A stretch of 64,000 nt of DNA from Lineus longissimus (taxonomy: Eukaryota > Nemertea > Pilidiophora > Heteronemertea > Lineidae): assembly GCF_910592395.1 (NCBI RefSeq), contig NC_088325.1:9362109-9426108 (forward strand), read 5' to 3'. Below the pieces are notes generated by a model. That model saw only the letters and a list, made by a program, of their open reading frames with translations, was not told the DNA's origin and searched no databases. Shown one piece after another: positions 42,561 to 54,093 of the stretch. Position numbers and translations under genes: made by a program. Each line of letters begins with the position of its first letter. The stretch's first letter is position 1.

Positions 42561-43830
42561 CCAGAAAAAGGCCCGTTGTGGCGCGTTCCCAAACGCGTAA
42601 GAAATATCCATTTTATTCCAAGGCTTAGTCCAGCGCACACACCCTCAAAAGTTGTTCCAAAATCTTCAAGGGCTTCTCTATCAATACAAAGCAAGAATAA
42701 ATAGTGTGGGGCTTTATAATGTGAAACCAAGAATGTCCATGAGGTTGAAAAGAGCCTTTTTGGTACTGTGCAGAACTTTTACTGATTAGGCGATTTAAGG
42801 ACAACATCCAACAAATTATGCATTATATCTGTAGGCCTAGATAGTAGTTTAATTTGTTATATTCACCAGAAAAAACAAGGAGCAATTTTATTGTTAAAAG
42901 TGAAGAGTTAATTGTGAAATGGTGTTGTCGTAAATCGGTACCTAACAGCAATGCAATATTAACGTCCTATTCTATTTGTGTTGAAAAAAAAGATGACCAA
43001 ATTTAGGAGGCCAATGGTAATGTAACCTGATTGTTAGTTTAGAGACAATTTTCTGTGTAAACGACGGTCAGTGCGATCCGCCTTGGTTGATCATATACAT
43101 ATATGCCTCTCCCTCTGTCGCGATGAGAACAACGATAAAAGAACACCCGACGACGTTAGGGCCCAGGTCTTTTGCCACTAAATGTTCATCTTCTCTGATC
43201 AGGTCAGGAACTGACTGGTTTATGGTTTTAGTTTCTGGAGGTGCTCATTAAAAGTAGCTTTTGTAGGAAACTGATCTCTTCATGTTGGAATATATTTCAT
43301 TCGATTCTGGTGAAATCAATTCGCCTGATGGGTACCGGCCTCAACGTATAATATAGCATGGGCACACCGTCGTGGTCATTAGTGTTTGGATGCATGATAC
43401 TCCAGTGAGAGTAGTTGAAATGTCTGCTTTGCATAATGATTGCATGCGGCATTTCAATGATCAGACCCGCCCTTATTTAAGCATTTGTGTGGCACGAAAT
43501 AGGGGGCCATATACCCCTTTCCGTTACTCAAATGTTTCAGTAACTATTGATGCAGGATCCAGAAAATGTAAACAGCACGACTGGTGTGAATATATTATCC
43601 TAAGATAGGTTAAGCAGGTCAGGCTGTTCAAATCATCCTCCTACACCCAGCTGGTCAATTAGTATAGACACCCACAATGGGTGCAGGTAACTAATTAACA
43701 GCAATGGCTTGGCTTATGTGAGTGGTTAGGAGAATTGATAGTGTCCGAATAAAAATTTCCTCATTACTGAGGGTGACACCTGGTGTGAGGTTACGGTGTA
43801 AAGTGTAACACCGGTGCAAAACGAGTGTAA
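42561..43830. other. Noncoding flank left of the LTR element
   Basis: GTGTAA-rich sequence just before the LTR (43770-43830) resembles the segment at 54825-54990; these may be remnants of one repeat family. No gene. Confidence 0.4.
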
Positions 43831-45351
43831 TGTAACAGACGGCTTTATATCCTACTTAAACTGCGGTTTATTTTTCTTAGATTGGAATAGTTTAAGGTGG
43901 AATTTTTAGAGTATGGTAGGGTAATTTTCCCTTTAAGTTGGTCAAATGATTAATATAAATTGTTCAAGCCGCCACACTCTCACTCTGAGGTAACACATTA
44001 AATCCGACAAAATCTGTGGTTTATATCTATGTAAGAGCTGTGTACAAAACTATACGAAGTATTGGAGTCATTCACGTAATTACCCTTCAGCTGTTGCTAA
44101 AATTTGCGTACATCCTGACCAAATACACAGGGAGATAACTTTGAAAAACGTGATGTCTAAAAACTCAGATTCATAAATTGAAGCGATATATTAATAGTTT
44201 ATTCGAACGACACATCCTTAGTTTTCCTTAGAATAAGTTATACCTATAGTCATAGGCGGAAAGCCATAATTTATATAAGAATTTTCAATTACTGTTTTAT
44301 ATCTCGACTAAAATAATGTTGTATGAATGAAATTCTTAAAGGGTAATCACCCTGATGATAGTTAACGAATGGTGATTTTGTAAACCATTTATTTAATTAA
44401 AACCTTTGTTTCTACCCTTTGTGAAGTACGTGAAAGTACGATTTGGGAACTTGGCATCGAGGTCAGACATATAAATTTATATAAAATGACATCCTCTCTT
44501 TTGTGTGAGAGTTTCGACTACATATTTACTCGGTCAATTAGTTTGACAAATTCTGACTTCGCTGAGAACTCAAGCTGTCCTTTCACGGGGTTAATTTAAA
44601 AAGACCATCTTTTATTTAATTAACAAGAAAACCACCTAGTCTTAATTAGTAATGAGTTGTCAGTTGGAATTAAGTTGACTTCGGTCAGAATTTCTAAAAC
44701 TTGTTTTTCGTAGGTTTACAGCTGTCGCGCTGACTCAGGATCGTCGTCGCCATTTAGGGACCCCCGAAACAATAGGCTTGGGTCACAGATGCTCGTTTGC
44801 ATAAGGGCCAAATCACGCTCTCGTGGTTTGGTTGTGACGATTCCTAAATGGTTCGGCCGTCCCTGATTGGTCATTTATGACGAGTTAGGGTCTTCCTGGT
44901 CAACGACGCATGCGCGACAGTTGGGGCTTTAAAAAGGAGGTACACCCAGTATCTAGGGTCTTGGCTTTTGACTTCGGTCTGAAAAATACGAAATTAAACG
45001 CTCCCTGCTTAGGCATAGATTCTAAATATTAACCTCTCCATCCTGATTCTCAGCAACCCTTAAATAACCTTAACGTAAGTTGTCCTTTAGTACACAGCTC
45101 ACTTGAATGTTGTACTTGAATACTTCTCACGAAAATTCTAATATACTTATCCAACAATATCCGACTTGTCGATTTTCTCGATTCTACGATTCTACCTGGA
45201 CGTGACCCTTGTGACCTTCTATCGGCACACTGCAGGTCAAGATCGACGGCCTCGTGGGAAGGCCCTCCTCATCTCCAGAGATTGGTGTCTGCTGATGATC
45301 CGAACCTACTGATTTTGGTCGGATTATCAGAGATACCAGTGCTTGGAGACA
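43831..45351 (+). repeat. 5' long terminal repeat
   Basis: 1521 bp, TG...CA ends. A TATA-like TTTAAAAAGG lies at about 44928, a possible polyadenylation signal ATTAAA at about 44992, and a strong splice donor AAC|GTAAGT at 45074/45075. This suggests U3 of about 1.1 kb, a short R and a U5 of about 0.35 kb. An ORF-free A/T-rich region makes up most of U3. Confidence 0.95.
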
Positions 45352-46396
45352 TGGTAGCACAGCATATCACCCACAAAGTCAGGGTAACACAGAAAGGATG
45401 AATAGGACGCTCAGCACTAGTCTTTCGATGTACATCAATCGGTCACAGACAGATTGGGACCTCTACCTCCAAGCTTGTGCTATGGCCTATAACTCGAGTC
45501 CGTGTTTACAGTCAAATGGGTATCCTCCCTTTTATTTGCTGTTCGGGAGGTTGCCTCTACTGCCAATGGATGCTGCCTTGATACCCCCGACGGCAAAGTC
45601 AAGATCAAATAAGGAATATCTGGAGATGATTCTGAAAAATCTCCGCATGGCACAGGAAATTGCCACGGCGAATCTTCTGGAGGCCAGAAAGAGGATGAAG
45701 GATATCTACGATCGTACGGCGGTACCTAAGTCTTATGAAGTAGGTGAATTGTGTCTGGTATACACTCCACGGATGAAGGATCCCACAAACAAAAGGACAT
45801 TTGGAAAGTTCTGGACTGGGCCATTCATAGTGGCTAAGAAGGTCTCAGCGGAAAATTATGAGGTTAGAACAAGCGAAAACAAAAAGGTGCCAGTGATGAT
45901 TCATGTTAATAGGATGAAACCCTATTACTGTCAGGATCGTAATGAGATGGCTCCACCTGCCGAGGCAGCGGCCGATATGGAGCCCATTCCGGACGATTAT
46001 ATTCCAAGGGGCCAACTGCCTACCACTGCCTTGGTTACAGATGGAACGGAGGTAAAACGTGATGCACCATCCCCTGCACCACGTGGTTCTTCCACAGATT
46101 CTGAGAGTTCGGATGAGGAGGTGAGCTCAGAGTCGGAACGAGATAGCTCCTCGGTCACTGAGGATAATGAAGCGGATATATTTGAGTGTGAGAGGATCGT
46201 GAGACATAAGAAGGTCAAAGGAGTGACAAAATTCTTGTGTAAATGGCAGGGGTACCCAACCAAGGACAATTCCTGGGAGCCCGAAGAAAACATATTTGAT
46301 AAGAAACTGATCGAAGATTACTACGAGAGCAAGGGTATAGTGATCCCCAACGTACCCTCCTCGGATGGAGCTGAGGCTCCGACCGGTTCTGCTTAG
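45352..46396 (+). pseudogene. Integrase C-terminal half with GPF module and chromodomain
   Basis: The open frame begins at the very first base after the LTR (GGT at 45353) with the end of the catalytic core, TAYHPQSQGNTERMNRTL, keeping the catalytic Glu while both Asp are lost. From the first Met (45398) it has 332 codons. GPF module: GELCLVYTPR and FWTGPFIVAKK at 116-147. A Ser/Asp/Glu-rich linker is at 228-260, and a chromodomain at 261-311 (FECERIVRHKK, FLCKWQGYP, NSWEPEENI). Classifies as Ty3/gypsy. The chromodomain is shared with chromoviruses, which usually lack env, so its combination with the env downstream is unusual. It cannot act as an integrase. Confidence 0.9.
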
Positions 46397-46564
46397 TATA
46401 CTTTTATAATGAAATATAATCATATATCATGTAATAACCTTGGGTCCGCATCTATATTCATTTACCCAAGGACGACATTGTAAATAAACAGGGATTTTAT
46501 ATTATGTCGAATTAATAGTCAGTTATAATCTATATTTATTCCGAGTATTTTTGTCTCTTTCCAG

Positions 46565-49270
46565 GTGTCGCCGTATTGTTTGGGCACCACAATTACGTTA
46601 TTTAAACCTAAAACGATCAGGTCGGGTAGGTCATTCGAGATGAGTCTCCTTCCTCCCTTAGCTTTCCTGCTGATTATGCACTGTTGCCACGCGTTTGATA
46701 ATACCGTGCTCCGCCCGAATTTCGGAGTCGCATTCCACCGGGTGTCAACGGCTAATTTGGCAGCAAGCACATGGCATCACACCTTTATGGTAGACTTCCT
46801 ACAACCCCCGCAATTGCGTGTGGTACACCCCAGAGCTTGTGCCGCGAATTTTGCTGGGTCTGCTCTCATATTCTGTAATCAGATTACAGATTGGTTGGAC
46901 GAATTACGAAAGAAAGAAGAAGCGTCCTTGGTTCAGATCACAAGAGACATGGATACTGTTAAGGGCTTGATCCCTGGAAGGGTATCCCTTAGAAATAAAA
47001 GGGCCATTTTCTCCGGCTTAGGTCACATAGCGACCAGCCTATTTGGTTTAGCCTCCGCTGATGATGTCGCCGCTGTGGCACAGCATCTGCAGAAATATCA
47101 GGAACTAGGGGCCGTAACAGCAAACCAAGTGAAAACTCTCGGAACGAAACTGGGATCCTTCATGAATGCGTCAGACGCACGCATAAGTAACGCTATGACG
47201 GCTATCTCCGACCTCCATTCCAATTTAGAGTTTTTGACCCAGAAGGTGGCTGACCAGGAGAACACTAGTAAAGCGATGTCGGACATCTTGTTACTTCTGA
47301 TAAAAGACGCGATTTTGTACCTCCAGGCCTACTCGGTCATCCAAGACCGGAGTACCGCGTGGACTTTAGGTGTACAGGATCTCCTACGCGGGTTCCTGCC
47401 TGCACACATCATATCACCCGATCAGGTTCAGGGCATGCTTGATGAAATAACCAATACTCTTGCTGCGGCACACCCCACTTATACAGTGGCTCACCCTAGC
47501 GTCTCTTATTACTACCAGGTGAAAGATATCCTCTTCACTCAATCTGCAAATAGCATGTACATCACGGTCAAGGTACCAGTGACTGCTACAAACGCTTTCC
47601 TGGATATTTTTAGTATTATCGCTTTGCCGATACCTCTGAATGGCACTACCAAGTATAACTCGACACTGATCAATGACCTCCCGGCCTATTTTGGTATTAC
47701 CCGTGATGCTCAATATTATTGTGAGTTTGATTTTAAATTGTACGCTAGTTGCACGGGCGCTGATGTGAAGTTGTGTCCGGCTATGATTAGCGTCCGCGAA
47801 AGAAACGTAGTTAGTTGCGCTTCCGCCTTATATTTTGACATGCCTGAACGCGTTCACGACCATTGCGAAATCCGTTATCAAACCGGTCCGCTGTTTGAGG
47901 GAGCATTAGCAGTGGGAGATAATTACTATTTAGTTAGCGGTAGCGAACAGGAGAGCTGGTCACTTACATGTGACGGAGGCTCTCCAGAAGCTATCCCGGC
48001 TTGTTTATTTTGTGTTGTCCGTCTTAAATGTAACTGTGGTTTGGTGACGGACAAATGGAAGGTTTTCGCGAAGGTATCTCAGTGTGCGGCAGATGACGAG
48101 GACAAAATCACTGTTCTGCACACTGCGAACCTTCCCGTTTTACATAGCTTCTATCAACCATCGGAGCTTGCCAAGATTCGCGGGAATACTGGATTCCACA
48201 CACCCTTTTCTGCTCAAATACCTAACCTTAAGATGGGCGCCACGAATTGGTCTAATGTAATGCAACGGGAGAGGAAATACTCCCTCGATTTTAAGAATAT
48301 TGCCAAAAATGTGAAGTCCTCTAATGAAGTTTTCGAGACGAAGAGCGACCAAATTTTGAGTTCAATGGCTGGCCAAGCGCCTCTCCCCACAGCCGGGTCG
48401 GCGGGTGGTGGCTACTGGATGTGGTCGGTTGCTAATACAATTTTATCGGTTACAGCTTTGGTCGGATTCCTATATCTCTGGTGTAGACAGCGAGCCTCAG
48501 CCACATCTTTAATTCCTTTAGCTGCAGCAAACATCCCCTTGACCAGATCTTATGTAATCCCTGCCAACTCCAGCATAACGCTGTCCCTTCCTAAAAGCGT
48601 ACAGGAAGAATTGACTACCCTTTTGGACATTGACCGGGTGTTATTGATCATTAGCATTGGGTTGGTTGGCTTTATCTTCCTAAAATCGTTGATCGGACCA
48701 CTGGGATCCTGGATCAGACGTCGCCGGTCTACCCTTGTCGCATCCAACATGGATGGTCGCATGTCCTGGCTGACGCTGGAGATTATCACTATTGATAAAG
48801 CCGTGCAATTGACCCTAATGCCCTTGCTCGGTCACCCATCAATGTACTTTATTCGCTGCAAGCAACTGACCAGAGCCTTTAAAATGCCCATTTTTGCCCG
48901 GGGGGCTTGTTTTCGGAGGGAGATCGAGCTACAGTGGCCCGATAATTGCGTCATAGGCCACGGATCGGCTGCCATCGAAGTCGAGCTGCCCGTGACAGTG
49001 AACGTATTATCCCTTTCAGCTTTCGACCTCACTGGCATCCTGAAAGAGGATTACAGCTGCACTCTTTCCCTTTTCTTCCAGGGAGTGCACTACCCCCTGG
49101 AATATAGGAAGGAGGCCGACCCCCAAATAATGAAACCGGGGAAATCGGAGTCGGGGAAAAAGGCCCGCCCCCGACAAAAACTTGTACCCCGACCTGACCC
49201 GGTTGGCTACGCCCTAAATACTGATAAGCCGTACCCCGCCCCCTTAATATTTTTTTTTCCTTTCTCGTGA
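46565..49270 (+). CDS. env: Envelope fusion glycoprotein of baculovirus F-protein (errantivirus) type
   Basis: 901 codons without interruption. The frame opens at 46565, exactly after an acceptor-like TTTTTGTCTCTTTCCAG; the first ATG is codon 26 (46640), followed by a hydrophobic signal-like segment (residues 27-43). RNKR at 143-146 is a furin-type cleavage site directly before a Gly/Ala/Phe-rich stretch AIFSGLGHIATSLFG, matching the fusion peptide of class I F proteins. Helical heptad-like sequence follows (about 165-260). Cys-rich region at about 386-507 and N-x-S/T sites occur. Membrane helices are at 617-640 and 692-712. The remaining 190 residues form a long C-terminal tail, with a basic end. 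In the family this protein mediates membrane fusion. Its intactness contrasts with the missing gag-pol. Confidence 0.88.
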   Translation: MSPYCLGTTITLFKPKTIRSGRSFEMSLLPPLAFLLIMHCCHAFDNTVLRPNFGVAFHRVSTANLAASTWHHTFMVDFLQPPQLRVVHPRACAANFAGSALIFCNQITDWLDELRKKEEASLVQITRDMDTVKGLIPGRVSLRNKRAIFSGLGHIATSLFGLASADDVAAVAQHLQKYQELGAVTANQVKTLGTKLGSFMNASDARISNAMTAISDLHSNLEFLTQKVADQENTSKAMSDILLLLIKDAILYLQAYSVIQDRSTAWTLGVQDLLRGFLPAHIISPDQVQGMLDEITNTLAAAHPTYTVAHPSVSYYYQVKDILFTQSANSMYITVKVPVTATNAFLDIFSIIALPIPLNGTTKYNSTLINDLPAYFGITRDAQYYCEFDFKLYASCTGADVKLCPAMISVRERNVVSCASALYFDMPERVHDHCEIRYQTGPLFEGALAVGDNYYLVSGSEQESWSLTCDGGSPEAIPACLFCVVRLKCNCGLVTDKWKVFAKVSQCAADDEDKITVLHTANLPVLHSFYQPSELAKIRGNTGFHTPFSAQIPNLKMGATNWSNVMQRERKYSLDFKNIAKNVKSSNEVFETKSDQILSSMAGQAPLPTAGSAGGGYWMWSVANTILSVTALVGFLYLWCRQRASATSLIPLAAANIPLTRSYVIPANSSITLSLPKSVQEELTTLLDIDRVLLIISIGLVGFIFLKSLIGPLGSWIRRRRSTLVASNMDGRMSWLTLEIITIDKAVQLTLMPLLGHPSMYFIRCKQLTRAFKMPIFARGACFRREIELQWPDNCVIGHGSAAIEVELPVTVNVLSLSAFDLTGILKEDYSCTLSLFFQGVHYPLEYRKEADPQIMKPGKSESGKKARPRQKLVPRPDPVGYALNTDKPYPAPLIFFFPFS

Positions 49271-49727
49271 AATTACTGACTGGTTCTTTTTTTTTCTCTT
49301 GAGCCTTTGGGCTGGCCGTATCAGCTTTGAGGGGAAAGGGTCTTTAATCTATCAAGGCAAGGTGCCTTGTTCTCTGTCGGTACTATGGTGTTATCCTTAC
49401 TATGGTACTATTGTTGTAATTCACTGCGGTACTAGTCGCGGCCGTAGACGGTGTCACTATTAACGGTGGAGGTGTTTTATTCACGGTATAAGGGGGGTTT
49501 TTTTTTCACCGCTGATTAGGTGACAAGTGTTGCACTTAGCACTAGTGGCCCGGGTCACGACTATGGTTAGGTACTACCATTGTGGGTTTCCTTCATTTGA
49601 TGAGGTATTACCATAACGAGGCTTGCATATTTCAACCCACGTCCGGACGTATTGACTAGACCGGTGAATTTGGAACAATTACCATGGTCCTCTCTCACCA
49701 AAGTTCTCATATTCCCTATAATTACAG
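49271..49727 (+). promoter_or_regulatory. Untranslated gap with splice-acceptor-like end before the third gene
   Basis: 457 bp without a long frame, containing repeated variants of TACTATGGT (49380-49420 and around 49562). It ends CATATTCCCTATAATTACAG directly before the ATG at 49728, a fair 3' splice site. With the LTR donor at 45074 it would allow a separate spliced message for the third gene. Confidence 0.5.
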
Positions 49728-50416
49728 ATGGAATTCGCCAGCTCATTTGTCACCTTGGCTTTCGGCTCAGTAGATTGTCAGCCTTCACACCCAGGAAGCA
49801 TATTGACGGTTGCAGTGAACGGAAGGTCCATACCGGCCCTGCGCGACCTTTTGCGGGATTTCCCGGCAGAGGGGTTTGAGTGGTTACACCCAGGTCTACG
49901 GATCACCTATCCCCGGGAATGGGACCTGGTATTTCCATACAACACGTTCTTCAGGTTGGTTTGCCTGGTCGCGGAAAAACCTGACCTGTTCGCCCGTCCC
50001 GAGGAATTTCGGGATCGACTAGGACTGTGCTCGCCGGCCTCTGTCTTAGATATTGCCGCCCTTCTGGGAGGTGACAAACTCCTCACCGCCGTGGTCTTCA
50101 TGCAAGACCCAGAGATGGCGGCGAGGGGAGTATACCACATGCTCACACGCTATGGGCCGAGCCACCCCGCTACCGTGAAGGTGCTTAAGGTTGTATCAGC
50201 AGAATACTGTGTGCCTACTGTCTCGACCCGGTAGCCCTTATCCCGCCTATGAGGGACGGTAATATTGGCGTCCAGAACGGATGTTGCACTCATGTGGCGC
50301 ACAATCGCTGCCTCGTGGGGGACATCGCAACCTTCCTGGGTGGGTGCCCGACTTGTAACAAGGCAAGTGACAGTGTCACCACAGCATCACAGACCCCCAC
50401 AGAAAGCTGGGACTAG
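49728..50416 (+). pseudogene. Accessory protein ending in a RING-H2 zinc domain, frame broken
   Basis: The first frame has 168 codons from ATG 49728 to TAG 50232-50234 and matches no family I know: mixed alpha/beta, several hydrophobic helices, Cys at 17, 79, 101 and 161. A second frame, open from 50189 to TAG 50414-50416, reads C-x2-C, 20 residues, then C-C-T-H-x2-H-x2-C, 11 residues, C-P-x-C. This is the complete RING-H2 pattern, with the usual Pro after the seventh ligand. The two frames overlap only at 50189-50234, where a TGTGTG run (50208-50213) sits at the first zinc ligand. The natural reading is one protein of about 229 codons with a length change there. RING proteins act as E3 ubiquitin ligases, so a host-modifying role is plausible but inferred. 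Confidence 0.7.
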
Positions 50417-52219
50417 CGGTCCTGTAATGGTAATATTTTATCAGTAATGGATTTATCTTCTTTATAGTTAGGGTTATTTTCTACAGATCTTACGGATCTT
50501 GGCTTTGTATTGTAACATTATGACTCCATATCTATCTATTGATTATATATTATTGCATTAGTCGAAGCCTTGTTGAATTTTGAGACAGTATGTTCAGTTT
50601 ATTATGAGTCATTGTCGCCGGAATGCGAATGATAACTTGGACGATTGTCGTGATTGGTAATTTATATGTTGAAATGAACGTTAATTACAGAATGGTTTAA
50701 TTTAATTTACGGGACGGCCAAGCGGAGTGAAAAACCACGTATTGTGGAGAACTGTTGATTGATGTTTGAAGTCAGAGATAAATTTATATAGAAACTTTTA
50801 CTTAAAATGAACAGGGAAAGAATTATAAATATTTATCAATTATTGTATTATGTAAGATATTATGGGAAGATTTAAGGCTTGGGACCGATTTTATTGATTA
50901 TTGTATTATGAAGAATATTATGGAAACGTTTAAGGCTTGGAACCGGTATTCACGCCGGGAATATGGGTAATGATAATGTGTTCACCTCGGTTACATTCTA
51001 TTTTAATCGTACAACAAGCACCCTACCAAAGACTGTCCGGACCTTGAGGATATCAGCCCGAATCAGCCGACTTCGCCAAAAGCCATCCAGGGAAGAGGGT
51101 TCAACATCCATATAGAGTCGGTAATTTTGCGATCTAGAACGAGTTCCGTAACATCTACGTATGCCAGTCCTGCTGCTGTACATCGAGTACGCAATTTTCC
51201 ACATTACTTCTTTTGGGGCTCTTCACGATCAAGATGCTGCGTCTTGAAAAGTATCGTCTTCCTCAGGGACCCTACCATCACCGTAACGTAATGTCGCACC
51301 GCGATATTAGTCAGGCAGGATGCTATGATTGATAAACTTTCGATTTCGTGTTTACATAAACATTTCGTGTTGCACGCGTCATTCATCATCGACTTTCCTG
51401 ATGGCTACTTCCGGAGTGTTCTAGGATATGAATGTTACTTTGAAGTCATCTCCGTGTTCCCGAACGATTTTATTCCTGAAGATTATACGTTTTCCATACA
51501 TCTTATAAGTGCTGTATTGCCGGGAAATCTCCGTGCCAACCGGTGTTACCCGGTGTTATCGACTTCGTTGCGGTAATACTTCTTCATCGAGAAAGGGATG
51601 ACCTCGATCTTCGTCTTCCTTACCGTTGGTACACGACTCCCGCCATTCGATAAAATTATCGGCGCAGTGACGCATACTTCATCGCAAATGCCAGAATTAC
51701 TCTACATGTAACATAAGTAGTGGAATGGAAGTCTTCCGTTTGGTGTCTCGACTCCGACACGCAACTACCCATCGGATCTTCGACTGGGTTGATTCCGTCC
51801 TTCTTTCAACTGGTCCGGATAGACTTTGTGCTTTCCTTATTGTTTATCTATACCTCAGTGAACTGTCACTAGGTATGACTCTCGTTAAAGACACTGGATA
51901 ACGTCCTCGGGACGGGGTTTCCTGATTAAGCCATTACTACACCTCTGATCTTATTATGAAATTATACATGGTGATTTCTGTTCTTGAAAAATATACCCAA
52001 GCGGCTGGCAAAGCTGGAAGTGATTGGTTACGTCATATACGTTATTAAGGTTGGTTGTAGAGTGATTGAGAGGTGTGGTTCTGGTTTCTTTGGCAAAACT
52101 GTTCCGAGATCACTTCAACTCCTCATTTCCCCTTAAGTGGGTGACCGGAGATTCGCGAGGGCGAGTGGTGTCGGTTTTTCGTCACATTCCAGGAGTAATG
52201 TGTTATTCGGGGGTGAGGG
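50417..52219 (+). other. Noncoding 3' part of the LTR element's interior
   Basis: 1.8 kb with no convincing frame. A tandem duplication of about 60 bp lies at 50838-50945 (TTATTGTATTATG, then AGATATTATGG, TTTAAGGCTTGG). The polypurine tract lies at 52209-52219. Confidence 0.6.
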
Positions 52220-53740
52220 TGTAACAGACGGCTTTATATCCTACTTAAACTGCGGTTTATTTTTCTTAGATTGGAATAGTTTAAGGTGGAATTTTTAGAG
52301 TATGGTAGGGTAATTTTCCCTTTAAGTTGGTCAAATGATTAATATAAATTGTTCAAGCCGCCACACTCTCACTCTGAGGTAACACATTAAATCCGACAAA
52401 ATCTGTGGTTTATATCTATGTAAGAGCTGTGTACAAAACTATACGAAGTATTGGAGTCATTCACGTAATTACCCTTCAGCTGTTGCTAAAATTTGCGTAC
52501 ATCCTGACCAAATACACAGGGAGATAACTTTGAAAAACGTGATGTCTAAAAACTCAGATTCATAAATTGAAGCGATATATTAATAGTTTATTCGAACGAC
52601 ACATCCTTAGTTTTCCTTAGAATAAGTTATACCTATAGTCATAGGCGGAAAGCCATAATTTATATAAGAATTTTCAATTACTGTTTTATATCTCGACTAA
52701 AATAATGTTGTATGAATGAAATTCTTAAAGGGTAATCACCCTGATGATAGTTAACGAATGGTGATTTTGTAAACCATTTATTTAATTAAAACCTTTGTTT
52801 CTACCCTTTGTGAAGTACGTGAAAGTACGATTTGGGAACTTGGCATCGAGGTCAGACATATAAATTTATATAAAATGACATCCTCTCTTTTGTGTGAGAG
52901 TTTCGACTACATATTTACTCGGTCAATTAGTTTGACAAATTCTGACTTCGCTGAGAACTCAAGCTGTCCTTTCACGGGGTTAATTTAAAAAGACCATCTT
53001 TTATTTAATTAACAAGAAAACCACCTAGTCTTAATTAGTAATGAGTTGTCAGTTGGAATTAAGTTGACTTCGGTCAGAATTTCTAAAACTAGTTTTTCGC
53101 AGGTTTACAGCTGTCGCGCTGACTCAGGATCGTCGTCGCCATTTAGGGACCCCCGAAACAATAGGCTTGGGTCACAGATGCTCGTTTGCATAAGGGCCAA
53201 ATCACGCTCCCGTGGTTTGGTTGTGACGATTCCTAAATGGTTTGGCCGTCCCTGATTGGTCATTTATGACGAGTTAGGGTCTTCCTGGTCAACGACGCAT
53301 GCGCGACAGTTGGGGCTTTAAAAAGGAGGTACACCCAGTATCTAGGGTCTTGGCTTTTGACTTCGGTCTGAAAAATACGAAATTAAACGCTCCCTGCTTA
53401 GGCATAGATTCTAAATATTAACCTCTCCATCCTGATTCTCAGCAACCCTTAAATAACCTTAACGTAAGTTGTCCTTTAGTACACAGCTCACCTGAATGTT
53501 GTACTTGAATACTTCTCACGAAAATTCTAATATACTTATCCAACAATATCCGACTTGTCGATTTTCTCGATTCTACGATTCTACCTGGACGTGACCCTTG
53601 TGACCTTCTATCGGCACACTGCAGGTCAAGATCGACGGCCTCGTGGGAAGGCCCTCCTCATCTCCAGAGATTGGTGTCTGCTGATGATCCGAACCTACTG
53701 ATTTTGGTCGGATTATCAGAGATACCAGTGCTTGGAGACA
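52220..53740 (+). repeat. 3' long terminal repeat
   Basis: Same length as the 5' LTR. Differences noted by eye: two near 53090-53101 (relative to CTTGTTTTTCGTAGG in the 5' copy), one near 53210 (CTCCCG versus CTCTCG), one near 53241 (GTTTGG versus GTTCGG) and one near 53492 (CACCTG versus CACTTG). Confidence 0.95.
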
Positions 53741-53744
53741 GTAA

Positions 53745-54093
53745 CACGGGACTTGACTCTGTGTTTGAGTCCACGCCATCTTGTTTTCTCGCTTCAACCA
53801 AAAAAAACACACAATCAAACCCTTGTTGGCGGTTATTTTCAAGCGCAAAGCGAGTTGTGTGGACGGCATTTTTGTGTAGACAGCCGATTGTGTCACGGCG
53901 CGGTCAAGGCGGAATCTGTCAGTCACGTCAGCCGAGTTGAATGCGTAACGGCCCAAAAGAACAACCACTGAGCAAAACCGCTAGTTTGCCGGAAAAACTG
54001 TATCTTAAGTACTGTTTATGCCAGAATTCCTTGTTTCTTATCTCGTTTCCTTGAAAAACATTACCCGATGACTGTAATGAACTTAACGGTTTT
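53745..54093. other. Noncoding right flank of the LTR element
   Basis: Small overlapping open frames on both strands without motifs. Nothing recognised. Confidence 0.4.

Larger units (their letters stand above)
43831..53740 (+). mobile_element. Ty3/gypsy retrovirus-like element with env, internally deleted
   Basis: Two 1521-bp LTRs (43831-45351 and 52220-53740) begin TGTAACAGACGG and end GCTTGGAGACA. They are flanked by GTAA at 43827-43830 and 53741-53744. By eye only about five substitutions separate the LTRs, so the insertion is recent. The interior (45352-52219) has an integrase C-terminus, env and a third gene. The primer-binding site, gag, protease, reverse transcriptase, RNase H and most of integrase are missing. 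A purine-rich GGGGGTGAGGG directly precedes the 3' LTR as polypurine tract. Confidence 0.95.

Noticed and set aside
46127-46423. Minus-strand frames opposite the chromodomain
   Set aside because: Antisense shadows of the integrase C-terminus.
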